Below, piece by piece: positions 34,044 to 42,416 of a stretch of DNA of 64,000 bases; position 1 is the first letter of the stretch; each line of letters begins with the position of its first letter. The stretch comes from Streptomyces davaonensis JCM 4913 (lineage in GTDB: Bacteria > Actinomycetota > Actinomycetes > Streptomycetales > Streptomycetaceae). The translations under genes were made by a program, and so were the position numbers. The stretch is from contig NC_020504.1 of NCBI RefSeq assembly GCF_000349325.1, positions 8,722,326 to 8,786,325 on the forward strand, given 5' to 3'. The notes under the pieces were generated by a model. The model worked only from the letters and a program-made list of their open reading frames with translations, ran no database searches and had not been told where the DNA came from.

Positions 34044-35699
34044 TCAGCCCGTGACGGGCAGCGCCCGGTCCAGGATGCCCCCCAGATCCGCGCTGTCGGG
34101 CAGGGTGCCGAAGGCGTGGCCCCAGTCGCCGCCGAGGCGGGTCGCGCAGAAGGCGTCGGCCACCGCGGGCGGGGCGTGCCGGACGAGCAGGGACGCCTGG
34201 AGCGCCATCGCCATCAGCTCCACCAGGCGCCGGGCGCCGGTCTGCGAGGCTTTGGGCAGGGCGTCCTTCAGCCGGGTCACGGCCGCGTCGAGCCGGGCGT
34301 CCGCGCCCTCGGCCAGGGCGAGTTCGTCGAACAGCGCCTGCGCCGCGCCGGGCTCCCTGCCCAGCGCCCGCAGCACATCGAGGGCGTTGACGTTGCCGGA
34401 GCCCTCCCAGATCGACAGCAGGGGAGCCTCGCGGTAGTGGCGCGGCATGCCCGACTCCTCGACGTAGCCGTTGCCGCCGAGGCACTCCAGGGCCTCCGCG
34501 GTGAAGGCCGGACCGCGCTTGGTGACCCAGTACTTGCCGACCGCGGTGGCGATCCGGCGGAACGCGGCCTCGCCGGCGTCACCGCGCACCGCCCGGTCGG
34601 CGGCGCCCGCGAGACGCAGGGTGAGCGTGGTGGCGGCCTCGGACTCCAGGGCGAGGTCGGCCAGAACATTGCGCATCAGCGGCTGGTCCAGCAGCCGGGC
34701 CCCGAACGCGCTGCGGTGCCGGGCGTGATGTCCGGCCTCGACCAGAGTCTTGCGCATCAGCGCCGCCGACATCATCACGCAGTCCAGGCGGGTGCAGTTG
34801 ACCATCTCGATGATGGTCTTCACGCCCCGCCCCTCGGGCCCGACCAGCCAGGCCACGGTGCCGTCGAACTCCGGCTCGCAGGAGGCGTTGGAGCGGTTGC
34901 CGAGCTTCTCCTTCAGCCGCTGGACGCGGAAGGTGTTGCGGGTGCCGTCGGGCAGGATCCGCGGCACCAGGAAGCAGGACAGTCCGCCCGGCGCCTGCGC
35001 AAGCACCAGGAAGACGTCGCACATGGGCGCCGAGGTGAACCACTTGTGGCCGCGCAGGGTGTACACACCGGGCTCGGCGGTGGGCCAGGCCGCTGTGGTG
35101 TTGGTGCGGACGTCGGAGCCGCCCTGCTTCTCGGTCATCCCCATGCCCGCGAGCAGACCCCGCTTCTCGCTCGGCACGCGCAGCCCCGGGTCGTACTCCC
35201 GGCTGGTCAGCAGGGGCTCGTACAGCTTGGCGAGATCCGGCTGGGCGCGCAGCGCGGGGACGGCCGCGTACGTCATCGACGTCGGGCAGCCGTGCCCGGC
35301 GTCGGTGTGCCCCCACACCAGTCCGCCCGCGGAACGGGCGACGTGAGCGCCCTCCCGCTCGTCGGCCCAGGGCGCGGCTGCGAGCCCTTCGGCCACCGAG
35401 ACCCGCATCAGCTCGTGCCAGCTCGGGTGGAAGTCGACCTCGTCGACCCGGTGGCCGTACCGGTCGTGCGTGCGCAGCTCCGGCTCGTGCCGGTTGGCCA
35501 GCTCGCTCCACTCCTGAGCCGCGACGCCACCGGCGGTGAGGCCCAGGCGCCGGATGTCCTCCTCGGCCCATCCGGCGCCCTCCCGCCGCAGCCCTTCGAA
35601 CAGGGCGACGTCCTCGGAGGCGTCGTAGGGGGTCAGCGGCGGGGGCTGGTTGGTGACTTCGTGCGTGGCGTACGGCTCGTGCTCGGATGTCGCGACCAT
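34044..35699 (-). CDS. aidB: AidB-family acyl-CoA dehydrogenase-like flavoprotein
   Basis: A 551-residue protein matching the AidB branch of acyl-CoA dehydrogenases. Features include the N-terminal NQPPPLTPYDASEDVALFEG, FHPSWHELM, GMGMTEKQGGSDVRTNTTA (FAD site), GLSCFLVPRILPDGTRN, LKEKLGNRSNASCEPEF, and near the end YREAPLLSIWEGSGNVNALD. In E. coli AidB is part of the adaptive response to DNA alkylation and binds DNA; its true substrate is unsettled. The ATG at 35699 is the likely start; a much longer open frame upstream runs through the divergent regulator and is rejected. It is divergent from a PaaX-type repressor with an inverted repeat between them, implying control by that protein. Confidence 0.88.
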   Translation of the reverse strand: MVATSEHEPYATHEVTNQPPPLTPYDASEDVALFEGLRREGAGWAEEDIRRLGLTAGGVAAQEWSELANRHEPELRTHDRYGHRVDEVDFHPSWHELMRVSVAEGLAAAPWADEREGAHVARSAGGLVWGHTDAGHGCPTSMTYAAVPALRAQPDLAKLYEPLLTSREYDPGLRVPSEKRGLLAGMGMTEKQGGSDVRTNTTAAWPTAEPGVYTLRGHKWFTSAPMCDVFLVLAQAPGGLSCFLVPRILPDGTRNTFRVQRLKEKLGNRSNASCEPEFDGTVAWLVGPEGRGVKTIIEMVNCTRLDCVMMSAALMRKTLVEAGHHARHRSAFGARLLDQPLMRNVLADLALESEAATTLTLRLAGAADRAVRGDAGEAAFRRIATAVGKYWVTKRGPAFTAEALECLGGNGYVEESGMPRHYREAPLLSIWEGSGNVNALDVLRALGREPGAAQALFDELALAEGADARLDAAVTRLKDALPKASQTGARRLVELMAMALQASLLVRHAPPAVADAFCATRLGGDWGHAFGTLPDSADLGGILDRALPVTG

Positions 35700-35708
35700 G
35701 CCGCGAGT

Positions 35709-35744
35709 GTTGCACTTCTTCCACAGTCGCAGCAAGAGTGCAAC
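35709..35744. promoter_or_regulatory. Inverted-repeat operator between aidB and the PaaX gene
   Basis: GTTGCACT (35709-35716) and AGTGCAAC (35737-35744) are perfect 8-bp inverted arms, extended by CTT/AAG with one offset base. The site covers the divergent promoter zone 10 bp from the aidB start and 30 bp from the regulator start. It fits a dimeric PaaX-like repressor controlling both genes. Confidence 0.6.
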
Positions 35745-35774
35745 ATGAAGATCGGCGCCGTACAGTACGTGCTC

Positions 35775-36533
35775 ATGCGGACGAACGAGACGGCGGAGAC
35801 GGAAGGGCTTGCCCTGCGGCCCCTGTCCGCGCGCTCGGTCGTGCTGAGCCTGCTGCTCGGCAGCCATCCGCCCGAGCTGCCGGTGAAGGATCTGGTGCGC
35901 GGGGTGGAGCCGTTCGGAGTGGGCGGGTCCACGGTGCGGGCCGCGCTCAGCCGGATGGTGGCGGCCGGCGATCTGCACCGCGCGGACACCGTCTACCGGC
36001 TCAGCGACCGGCTGCTGGAGCGCCAGCGCCGCCAGGACGAGTCCGTACGCCCCCGCACGCGCGCGTGGGACGGCGACTGGGAGATGGTGGTGATCACCGC
36101 GACCGGCCGCGGACCCGCCGAACGTGCCGAACTGCGCACCCGGCTCACCGCCCTGCGGCTGGCCGAACTCCGCGAGGGCGTCTGGCTGCGCCCCGCGAAC
36201 CTCACCCGCCCCCTCCCAGCGGACCTCGACCCCGTGGCCCAGCACTACACCGCCCGACCGGACGCCTCCGCGCGTGAGCTGGCCGAGACCCTGTGGCCCC
36301 TGGACGCCTGGGCCGGGACCGCGCGGGCGCTGCTCACCCGTATCGCCGAGGCGGACGGCCCCGCCGACCGGTTCACGGCCTTCGCCGCCGCCGTACGCCA
36401 TCTGCTGGCCGATCCCGTGCTGCCGCCCGAACTGCTGCCCGCCGACTGGCCGGGAGCGCGGCTGCGGGCCGCCTACACCGGGTACCAGGGCGAGCTGACC
36501 GAGCGGGTACGCGCGCGTGCGGCGCGGGAATGA
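35775..36533 (+). CDS. PaaX-family transcriptional repressor
   Basis: A 252-residue PaaX-like regulator. It has an N-terminal winged helix (SARSVVLSLLLGSHPPELPV, then VGGSTVRAALSRMVAAGDLH), a central domain (WDGDWEMVVITATGRGPAER) and a C-terminal helical domain (LPADWPGARLRAAYTGYQGE). PaaX proteins repress catabolic genes and are released by acyl-CoA-type ligands. The ATG at 35775 gives the usual N-terminus. A second ATG at 35745 abuts the operator half-site and is less likely. Divergent arrangement with aidB suggests it senses a CoA thioester related to AidB function. Confidence 0.85.
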   Translation: MRTNETAETEGLALRPLSARSVVLSLLLGSHPPELPVKDLVRGVEPFGVGGSTVRAALSRMVAAGDLHRADTVYRLSDRLLERQRRQDESVRPRTRAWDGDWEMVVITATGRGPAERAELRTRLTALRLAELREGVWLRPANLTRPLPADLDPVAQHYTARPDASARELAETLWPLDAWAGTARALLTRIAEADGPADRFTAFAAAVRHLLADPVLPPELLPADWPGARLRAAYTGYQGELTERVRARAARE

Positions 36534-36538
36534 CGCGA

Positions 36539-36579
36539 CGGCCGTACGACGCCCCGCGCGGGGGAACTTCGTACGGCCG
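36539..36579. terminator. Hairpin terminator between PaaX gene and pectate lyase
   Basis: CGGCCGTACGA (36539-36549) pairs perfectly with TCGTACGGCCG (36569-36579) around a GC-rich loop that can itself fold. It sits between two convergent genes and can act in both directions. Confidence 0.75.
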
Positions 36580-36596
36580 CCTTCACCGCGCGGGGA

Positions 36597-37370
36597 CTAG
36601 CGGTAGGTGATGTCCGAGCTGGAGTACAGGCAGTTGGTGCTGTCCGGGCCGGTGCCGACCGCGGTGGTGTTGTTGTACCTCTGGCAGGGGATGACCTTGC
36701 GGCCGGCGTCGTTGAGGATCGTGATGCCGCGCAGCGTCGCCACGTCGCCGCGGTTGACGTTGATGCCGACGAGGCGGGCCGTGGATCCGGTGCCGGTCAC
36801 CTCGATGTTGCTGAGGTTGACGCGGCGCGTGTACTGCGTGGAGCAGTCGCCGCACGAGCGGTACAGCGTCTTGAACTCGCTGACGGCGAAGTTGGAGATG
36901 TTGACCGTGCCCGGGCCGTTGTGCTGGAAGACCTTGTCGGCGGCCTTCTTGGCGCCGCCGCCGGTGACCGTGTAGGTCGAGCCGCCCCGGAACGTGGCGG
37001 CGTCCTCGCCGACGTCCTCCCACCAGACGTTCTGGAGCGTGCAGTTGCCCTCGCAGTGGATGCCGTCGGCGCCGGGTGCGCCGATGATGACGTTCTTCAG
37101 CGTCGCGCCGGCCGCGAGCTTGAAGATCGGGTCCTGGCCCTCCTCCTGGCCGTCCCCGGCCAGGTCTCCGCTGCCGTAGTACCGCTTCATCCCGCCGTCC
37201 ACCGTGCCGGACACGGGGATGGTGGCGCTCACCGGCCGACTGCTCGTGGGCGTCGGCCAGGTGGCGGCGTGCGCCGCCGGAAAAGGTCCTGTCGTGATCA
37301 TGCCAACCGTGACGCCGAGTGAGGCGAGCCCGCCGATCAGGGCGCGGCGCCCGGTCCTTCGTGAAGTCAT
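36597..37370 (-). CDS. Secreted pectate lyase, polysaccharide lyase family 3
   Basis: A 257-residue secreted enzyme. The N-terminus has a Tat-like signal (SRRTGRRALIGGLASLGVTV ending PAAHA-A, cleavage about residue 35). The mature part is a PL3 beta-helix with DGGMKRYYGSGDLAGDGQEE, PIFKLAAGATLKNVIIGAPG, ADGIHCEGNCTLQNVWWEDV, GEDAATFRG and paired cysteines (CGDC). These are the classic PL3 motifs with acidic Ca-binding residues. It cleaves de-esterified pectin by beta-elimination outside the cell. The ATG at 37370 follows AGAAGG. A LacI-type site lies in the upstream region, as expected for an induced plant-polymer-degrading gene. Confidence 0.9.
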   Translation of the reverse strand: MTSRRTGRRALIGGLASLGVTVGMITTGPFPAAHAATWPTPTSSRPVSATIPVSGTVDGGMKRYYGSGDLAGDGQEEGQDPIFKLAAGATLKNVIIGAPGADGIHCEGNCTLQNVWWEDVGEDAATFRGGSTYTVTGGGAKKAADKVFQHNGPGTVNISNFAVSEFKTLYRSCGDCSTQYTRRVNLSNIEVTGTGSTARLVGINVNRGDVATLRGITILNDAGRKVIPCQRYNNTTAVGTGPDSTNCLYSSSDITYR

Positions 37371-37519
37371 GTCCCGATGCCTTCTTCTGAGTGGGGGTCA
37401 GATCTTTCGGCTCTTGTTCGTGAACGGAGTTCGTGATGATGAACAAACTCCGCGAGCTGTGCGCCCGTTCACACCTGTTGGGGTGCAGGCGGGTCACACT
37501 GCTGAACGGAACGTAGAGG

Positions 37520-37531
37520 GTAAGCGCTTTC
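37520..37531. promoter_or_regulatory. LacI-family-like operator core
   Basis: The palindrome AAGCGCTT (37522-37529) with flanking A/T is the core pattern of LacI/CcpA-type operators. It lies in the shared upstream region of the pectate lyase and the CBM2 esterase, about 150 bp from each. Confidence 0.4.
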
Positions 37532-37600
37532 TGGTCAACGCTTCGCGTACGACAGTTTGAGCCTCCATGGCTGGCGGGCCGAGCGAATCCTTTCGACGTG

Positions 37601-37614
37601 TGGGAGCGCTTCCA
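37601..37614. promoter_or_regulatory. CebR-like operator
   Basis: TGGGAGCGCTTCCA differs by one base from the CebR consensus TGGGAGCGCTCCCA. CebR is the LacI-family repressor relieved by cellobiose or cello-oligosaccharides in streptomycetes. It lies 55 bp before the esterase-CBM2 start, a typical repressor position. Confidence 0.6.
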
Positions 37615-37668
37615 TGGTGGCCATGTGCATGCCACGATGCCCACCCGACGACCAGAAGGGACCAGGAC

Positions 37669-38973
37669 GTGCCCACCCCCACGACCCGATGTGCCGTTCT
37701 CCTGACAGCGCTGTTATCGCTGCTCGCGGCACTGCTCGTCACCGCACCCGCCTCGTCGGCCGCCCGCGCCGATGCCACCGACGTCGTCCCCGCCGCGACC
37801 CTCACCGAGGTCACGGACTTCGGCGCCAACCCCAGCAACCTCCAGATGTACCTGTACGTCCCGGACAGCGTGACCGACCACCCCGCGATCCTCGTGGCCG
37901 TGCACTACTGCACCGGATCCGGTCCGGCGATGTACTCCGGCACCGAGTACGCCTCGCTCGCCGACCGTTACGGGTTCGTCGTGATCTACCCCTCGGTCAC
38001 CCGCTCCAGCAAGTGCTTCGACGTCTCCTCGCCACAGGCCCTCACGCGGGGCGGCGGCAGCGACCCGGTCGGCATCAAGTCCATGGTCGACTGGGTGACC
38101 GCCGCCTACGACGCCGACACCGCGCGGATCTACGCCACCGGCATCTCCTCCGGCGCGATGATGACCAACGTCCTGCTCGGCGTGTACCCCGACGTGTTCA
38201 AGGCGGGCGCCGCCTTCGCGGGCGTACCGTTCGGCTGCTTCGCCACCACCGACGGCTCCGAGTGGAACAGCGCCTGCGCGAACGGCACCGTCACCCGCAC
38301 CCCGCAGGCCTGGGGCGACCTGGTCCGCACCGCCTACCCCGGCTACACCGGCCCCCGGCCACGCATGCAGCTGTGGCACGGCACCCAGGACGACGTGCTG
38401 CGCTACCCCAACTTCGGGGAGGAGATCAAACAGTGGACGAACGTGCAGGGACTCGGCCAGACCCCGGCGGCCACCGACTCGCCCCAGTCCGGCTGGACCC
38501 GCACCCGCTACGGCGGCACCGGTGACCAGGCCCCCGTCGAGGCGATCAGCCTCCAGGGCGTCGGCCACAACGTCTACAGCTACGGCGTCATGGGCCCGCT
38601 CGTCATCGCCTTCTTCGGCCTGGACGACGACGGCCCCACGCCCCAGCCCCCGGCCGGCCCCTGCAAGGTCAGCGTCACCACGAACGCCTGGAACACCGGC
38701 CTGACCGCCTCCGTGACGATCACCAACACCGGTACGACCACGGTGAACGGCTGGCAGCTCGGCTTCACCCTGCCCACGGGCCAGACGATCACCAGCGGCT
38801 GGAACGCCACGTACACCCCGGCGTCGGGAGCGGTCACGGCGACGAACGCCTCGTACAACGGCACGCTCGCGCCGAACGCGAGCGTGAGCATCGGGTACCA
38901 GGCGACCCATACGGGCAACAGCGCGGCAGCGGGCGCCTACACGCTGAACGGGATCGCCTGCACCGTCGGTTGA
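37669..38973 (+). CDS. Secreted PHB-depolymerase/feruloyl-esterase-type hydrolase with CBM2
   Basis: A 434-residue secreted protein. A Sec signal (AVLLTALLSLLAALLVTAPA ending ASSA) is followed by an alpha/beta-hydrolase of the esterase D/PHB depolymerase family: oxyanion-side AVHYCTGSG, nucleophile ATGISSGAMM, Asp in LWHGTQDDVL and His in GVGHNVYSYG. After a PTPQPPAGP linker comes a family 2 carbohydrate-binding module (VSVTTNAWNTGLTASVTITN, GWQLGFTLPTGQTITSGWNA). Such enzymes de-acetylate xylan or release ferulate from plant cell walls while anchored on cellulose. GTG at 37669 after GAAGGGACCAGG. Regulation by cello-oligosaccharides is suggested by the CebR-like site. Confidence 0.88.
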   Translation: MPTPTTRCAVLLTALLSLLAALLVTAPASSAARADATDVVPAATLTEVTDFGANPSNLQMYLYVPDSVTDHPAILVAVHYCTGSGPAMYSGTEYASLADRYGFVVIYPSVTRSSKCFDVSSPQALTRGGGSDPVGIKSMVDWVTAAYDADTARIYATGISSGAMMTNVLLGVYPDVFKAGAAFAGVPFGCFATTDGSEWNSACANGTVTRTPQAWGDLVRTAYPGYTGPRPRMQLWHGTQDDVLRYPNFGEEIKQWTNVQGLGQTPAATDSPQSGWTRTRYGGTGDQAPVEAISLQGVGHNVYSYGVMGPLVIAFFGLDDDGPTPQPPAGPCKVSVTTNAWNTGLTASVTITNTGTTTVNGWQLGFTLPTGQTITSGWNATYTPASGAVTATNASYNGTLAPNASVSIGYQATHTGNSAAAGAYTLNGIACTVG

Positions 38974-38988
38974 GCAGCGGGCGGGTCG

Positions 38989-40329
38989 TCAGCCGACCTC
39001 CTCGCGGGGCTTGGCCGCGATCGAGGGCGAACCCGCCTTCGAGGGAAGGTGGTTGAACAGCAGGTTCAGCGCGATCGCCGTCAGGCACCCCGCGCTGATC
39101 CCGCTGTGCATCACCGTCTGGAACCAGTCCGGGAACTCGTCGTAGATCGTCGGCACGCCGACCGGCAGCACACCCATGGCGACCGAAACGGCCACCACCG
39201 TCAGGTTGTTGTTGCCCTTGAAGTCGACCTCCGCGAGGGTCCTCAGCCCGCTCGCGGCCACCGTCCCGAACATCACCAGGCCCGCCCCGCCCAGCACCGG
39301 AGCCGGTATCGCCGCCACCACCGCGCCCAGCTTGGGCAGCAGTCCGAGCAGGACCAAGATGCCGCCCGCCGCGGCCACCACCCAGCGGCTGCGCACCCGG
39401 GTCATGCCGACGAGGCCGACGTTCTGCGCGTACGCCGTGTAGGGGAAGGTGTTGAAGACGCCGCCGAGCACGGTCGACAGGCCGTCCGCGCGCAGTCCGT
39501 CGGACAGGGACCGCGCGTCGACCTTGCGGTCCGTCATCTCGCCGACCGCGATGAAGTCGCCGGTCGTCTCGGTCATCGTCACCAGGGCCACCACCAGCAT
39601 GGCGACGATCGCCGACACCTCGAAGGTCGGCGCGCCGAAGTGGAACGGCGTGCTGATCCCCACCCAGTCCGCGTCGGAGACCCCGCCGAAGTCCGTGAAC
39701 CCGAACGGCACGGCGACGGCGAGCCCCACGACGATGCCCACCAGCACCGCGATCCGGCTCAGGAAGACCGGAGCGAACCGCTGCACCCCGACCACCACCG
39801 CGAGCACGAACGCGGCCAGGGCCAGGTTCTTCGGCGCCCCGAAGTCCTCCGAACCGGCGCCGCCCGCGGCCCAGTTGCCCGCGACCGGCAGCAGGGAGAC
39901 ACCGATGATCAGAATCACCGTGCCGGTGACGAGCGGCGGGAAGAAGCGCAGCAGCTTCCCGAACACCGGCGCCAGCAGCATGATGGCGAGCCCCGCGACG
40001 ATCACCGAGCCGTAGATCGCGGGCAGTCCGCCACCGTCCGTACCGATGATCACCATCGGCGACACGGCGGCGAAGGTGCAGCCCTGCATGATCGGCAGCC
40101 GGACGCCGAAGCGCCAGAAGCCGACGCACTGGATGAGGGTGGCGATGCCGCACACCAGAAGGTCGGCGGTGATGAGGTACGCCAGGTCCGCGGGCGAGAG
40201 GTTCATCGCGCCGCCCACGATCAGGGGGACGGCGACCGCGCCGGCGTACATGGCGAGGACATGTTGCAGTCCGAACGCGGCCAGATGGCGGGCTGGTGGG
40301 ACTTGGTCTACGGGATGCGTGGAGGTCAT
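38989..40329 (-). CDS. Nucleobase:cation symporter-2 (uric acid/xanthine permease)
   Basis: A 446-residue NCS2 transporter with about 12-14 membrane segments. The family signature is visible as AYAQNVGLVGMTRVRSRWV, preceded by the conserved TETTGDFIAVGEMTDRKV and followed by GGAGLVMFGTVAASGLRTL. The N-terminus FGLQHVLAMYAGAVAVPLIV is typical of the xanthine/urate branch rather than uracil permeases. It imports purine bases with protons or sodium. ATG at 40329. Upstream is a motif (40349-40366) also found before the HpcH-type aldolase gene at 59684, pointing to joint control by a purine- or allantoin-responsive regulator. Confidence 0.9.
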   Translation of the reverse strand: MTSTHPVDQVPPARHLAAFGLQHVLAMYAGAVAVPLIVGGAMNLSPADLAYLITADLLVCGIATLIQCVGFWRFGVRLPIMQGCTFAAVSPMVIIGTDGGGLPAIYGSVIVAGLAIMLLAPVFGKLLRFFPPLVTGTVILIIGVSLLPVAGNWAAGGAGSEDFGAPKNLALAAFVLAVVVGVQRFAPVFLSRIAVLVGIVVGLAVAVPFGFTDFGGVSDADWVGISTPFHFGAPTFEVSAIVAMLVVALVTMTETTGDFIAVGEMTDRKVDARSLSDGLRADGLSTVLGGVFNTFPYTAYAQNVGLVGMTRVRSRWVVAAAGGILVLLGLLPKLGAVVAAIPAPVLGGAGLVMFGTVAASGLRTLAEVDFKGNNNLTVVAVSVAMGVLPVGVPTIYDEFPDWFQTVMHSGISAGCLTAIALNLLFNHLPSKAGSPSIAAKPREEVG

Positions 40330-40348
40330 GGGCGAGACCGTAAGTCCC

Positions 40349-40366
40349 TTGAACAGTTTGTTGATT
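40349..40366. promoter_or_regulatory. Operator-like motif upstream of the purine permease
   Basis: TTGAACAGTTTGTTGATT resembles TTCAACGGATTGTTGATT at 59636-59653 (14 of 18 positions agree). It is a loose inverted repeat located 20 bp upstream of the permease start. Confidence 0.4.
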
Positions 40367-40405
40367 GCTGGAGTGTTTCCGGTGCGTGTCCCGCCACGCG
40401 GTGCG

Positions 40406-41743
40406 CTACGGCCGGTGCGCGGCGTCCATCAGGGACCGCCAGTCCGCCAGCTTCACCACGCGTCGGCCCAGGCTCGCCCCCAGCTCCGCCTCCGCCCGCT
40501 CGATGGACCGCCAGCCCTCCCAGCGCACCGGCTCGACTCCCTCTGCCCGCAGGGCGGTCAGGGGATCCTCGGGGACGTCCTCGGCCACGAGCGCGGCGGA
40601 GTCCTCGATCAGGGAGGCCACCGTCTCCTTGGCGCAGGGCCGGTTCGTGCCGATGACGCCGGTCGGGCCGCGCTTGATCCAGCCGGCCACGTATTCGCCG
40701 GGGGAGACCGCGCCCTCGCGCAGGACCCGGCCCGCCAGGTGCGGGACGGTGCCGGTCGCCGGGTCGAACGGCAGGCCTTCCAGGGGGACTCCGCGGTAGC
40801 CCACCGAGCGCAGCACCAACTGGGCCTCGACGTCTTCGAATTGGCCGGTTCCGGTCACTCCGCCCAGGCCGTCGGGTGCCGTGCGCTCGAAGCGGACCGC
40901 GCCCACCCGGCCCGCCTCGGCGAGGAGTTCGACGGGGCGCAGGAAGAAGCGCATCCGGATCCGGCGGGGCGCGCCGTTCGGTGAGGTGCCGGACCAGGCG
41001 CGCAGGACGTCGACGTTGCGGCGCTGGGCGCCTGGCAGGGCCGAGGGGTCGGCCCAGGCCGGGTCAAGGGCGGCCTCCGCGGGGTCGACGGTGACGTCGG
41101 TGCCGGGCAGGGAGCCCAGTTCGCGCAGCTCCTTGGTGGTGAATCGGGCCTGGGAGGGGCCGCGGCGGCCCACCATGGCGATGTCGGTGACCCGGCTCGC
41201 GGCGAGCGCCGTCAGCGCCGCCTGCGGCATGTCCGTCGGGCTCAGTTCCGCCGTGCCGCGGGCCAGCATCCGGGCGACGTCCACCGCGACATTGCCCACG
41301 CCGATCACCACGGCCGACCGTGCCCCGCGGACGAATCCGTCGTCCACGGCGTCCGGATGGGCGCTGTACCAGGACACGAACTGGGTCGCCGACCAGCTGC
41401 CCGGCAGATCCTCGCCAGGGATCCCGAGATGCCGGTCGGTGGCGGCGCCCACGCAGTACACGACCGCGTGGTACAGCTCCCGCAGCCTGGCAGCCGGCAC
41501 CCCGCCGGGCCCGATCTGCACCCCGCCGAGGAACCGCACCCGCTCGTGCTCCAGTACCGTCCGCAGGTTGTTCTGGAGGGACTTGATCTTCTCGTGGTCC
41601 GGCGCCACGCCATAGCGGACCAGGCCGAACGGGCACGGCAGCCGGTCCAGGACGTCCACGAGAACGCCCGGATCCTGCTGTACCAGGCTCTGCGCGGTGT
41701 AACACCCGCTCGGCCCTGAGCCGACGACGGCGACATGCAGCAC
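40406..41743 (-). CDS. FprA-type NADPH:ferredoxin reductase
   Basis: A 445-residue adrenodoxin-reductase-family flavoprotein. FAD-binding GSGPSGCYTAQSLV is at the N-terminus, LPCPFGLVRYGVAPDHEKIK is the hallmark segment, and NADP-binding GVGNVAVDVARMLARG is near residue 155. The C-terminal FAD site GWIKRGPTGVIGTNRPCAKE is present. It passes electrons from NADPH to ferredoxins that serve cytochromes P450 or other oxidases. The GTG at 41743 follows GAGGAG; an upstream extension is rejected. Monocistronic, with 145 bp to the divergent DUF6214-like gene. Confidence 0.92.
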   Translation of the reverse strand: MLHVAVVGSGPSGCYTAQSLVQQDPGVLVDVLDRLPCPFGLVRYGVAPDHEKIKSLQNNLRTVLEHERVRFLGGVQIGPGGVPAARLRELYHAVVYCVGAATDRHLGIPGEDLPGSWSATQFVSWYSAHPDAVDDGFVRGARSAVVIGVGNVAVDVARMLARGTAELSPTDMPQAALTALAASRVTDIAMVGRRGPSQARFTTKELRELGSLPGTDVTVDPAEAALDPAWADPSALPGAQRRNVDVLRAWSGTSPNGAPRRIRMRFFLRPVELLAEAGRVGAVRFERTAPDGLGGVTGTGQFEDVEAQLVLRSVGYRGVPLEGLPFDPATGTVPHLAGRVLREGAVSPGEYVAGWIKRGPTGVIGTNRPCAKETVASLIEDSAALVAEDVPEDPLTALRAEGVEPVRWEGWRSIERAEAELGASLGRRVVKLADWRSLMDAAHRP

Positions 41744-41888
41744 GGCGGAACTCCTCACCCGTGGGATCTCAGGAGGGTGCTGTTGCTTCCAGCATCGCAC
41801 CCGAGGTGCTGCGCTGACAGGGTGCCGACGCCGAGTAGCCTCGCGTGTCCGTTCGTATGGAATGTGATGATGCGGTTACGTTCCGTGT

Positions 41889-42413
41889 GTGCTAGAAGCA
41901 TCCTTTCTTAATCTTTCTGATCGTTGTCCGACGGACGGCCAGGTGTCCGTGTGGCCCGCGTGGGAAGTGCGGGAGGACGCGGCCGCGACCGCGTGGTTCC
42001 AGGTCAGGCTGGCGTTCGCCGACGGCGCCCGGGTCGACGCGCTTTGCGTGGTGTCTGCGGACGGCATCTCCATCGAGGACGTACGGGCCCAGCCGGCGCT
42101 GTCCCTGCACGATCTGGCGGCGCTCGCCGACTGGATCGAGGAGCCCCTGTTCGAGGCCTGCGGGATGACGCAGGAGGACGAGGCCGCCGACGGCGAGGAG
42201 TACGCCGGGGCCCGGCGGGCCCGCCCCGCGTGGCCGCGGGGGAGCGAGGGCCGATGGCTGATCGCCCAGGAGTACCGGGCGGCCCAGGAGGAGGGCTGCG
42301 ACCCCGTACTGGCGGTCATGTGCGCCACCGGCCACAGCCGCCGCAAGTCACTCAGACTGATCTCCCAGGCCCGTGACGCGGGATACCTGACACCCCGGCA
42401 CGCCCGGCGCTGA
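41889..42413 (+). CDS. Conserved actinomycete protein (DUF6214-like)
   Basis: A 174-residue acidic cytosolic protein. Recognisable conserved parts are VSVWPAWEVREDAAATAWFQ, the Trp-Ile-Glu-Glu-Pro-Leu-Phe segment, EGRWLIAQEYRAAQEEGCDP and a final Arg-Lys-Ser-Leu-Arg-Leu-Ile helix that could bind nucleic acid. It is widespread in streptomycetes and has no known function. It converges on the TetR gene (3 bp between stops). Confidence 0.7.
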   Translation: MLEASFLNLSDRCPTDGQVSVWPAWEVREDAAATAWFQVRLAFADGARVDALCVVSADGISIEDVRAQPALSLHDLAALADWIEEPLFEACGMTQEDEAADGEEYAGARRARPAWPRGSEGRWLIAQEYRAAQEEGCDPVLAVMCATGHSRRKSLRLISQARDAGYLTPRHARR

Positions 42414-42416
42414 GCC

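Noticed and set aside
34044..36402. 785-codon form of AidB starting in the regulator gene
   Set aside because: The extra N-terminal 234 residues are antisense to the PaaX gene and unlike any AidB.
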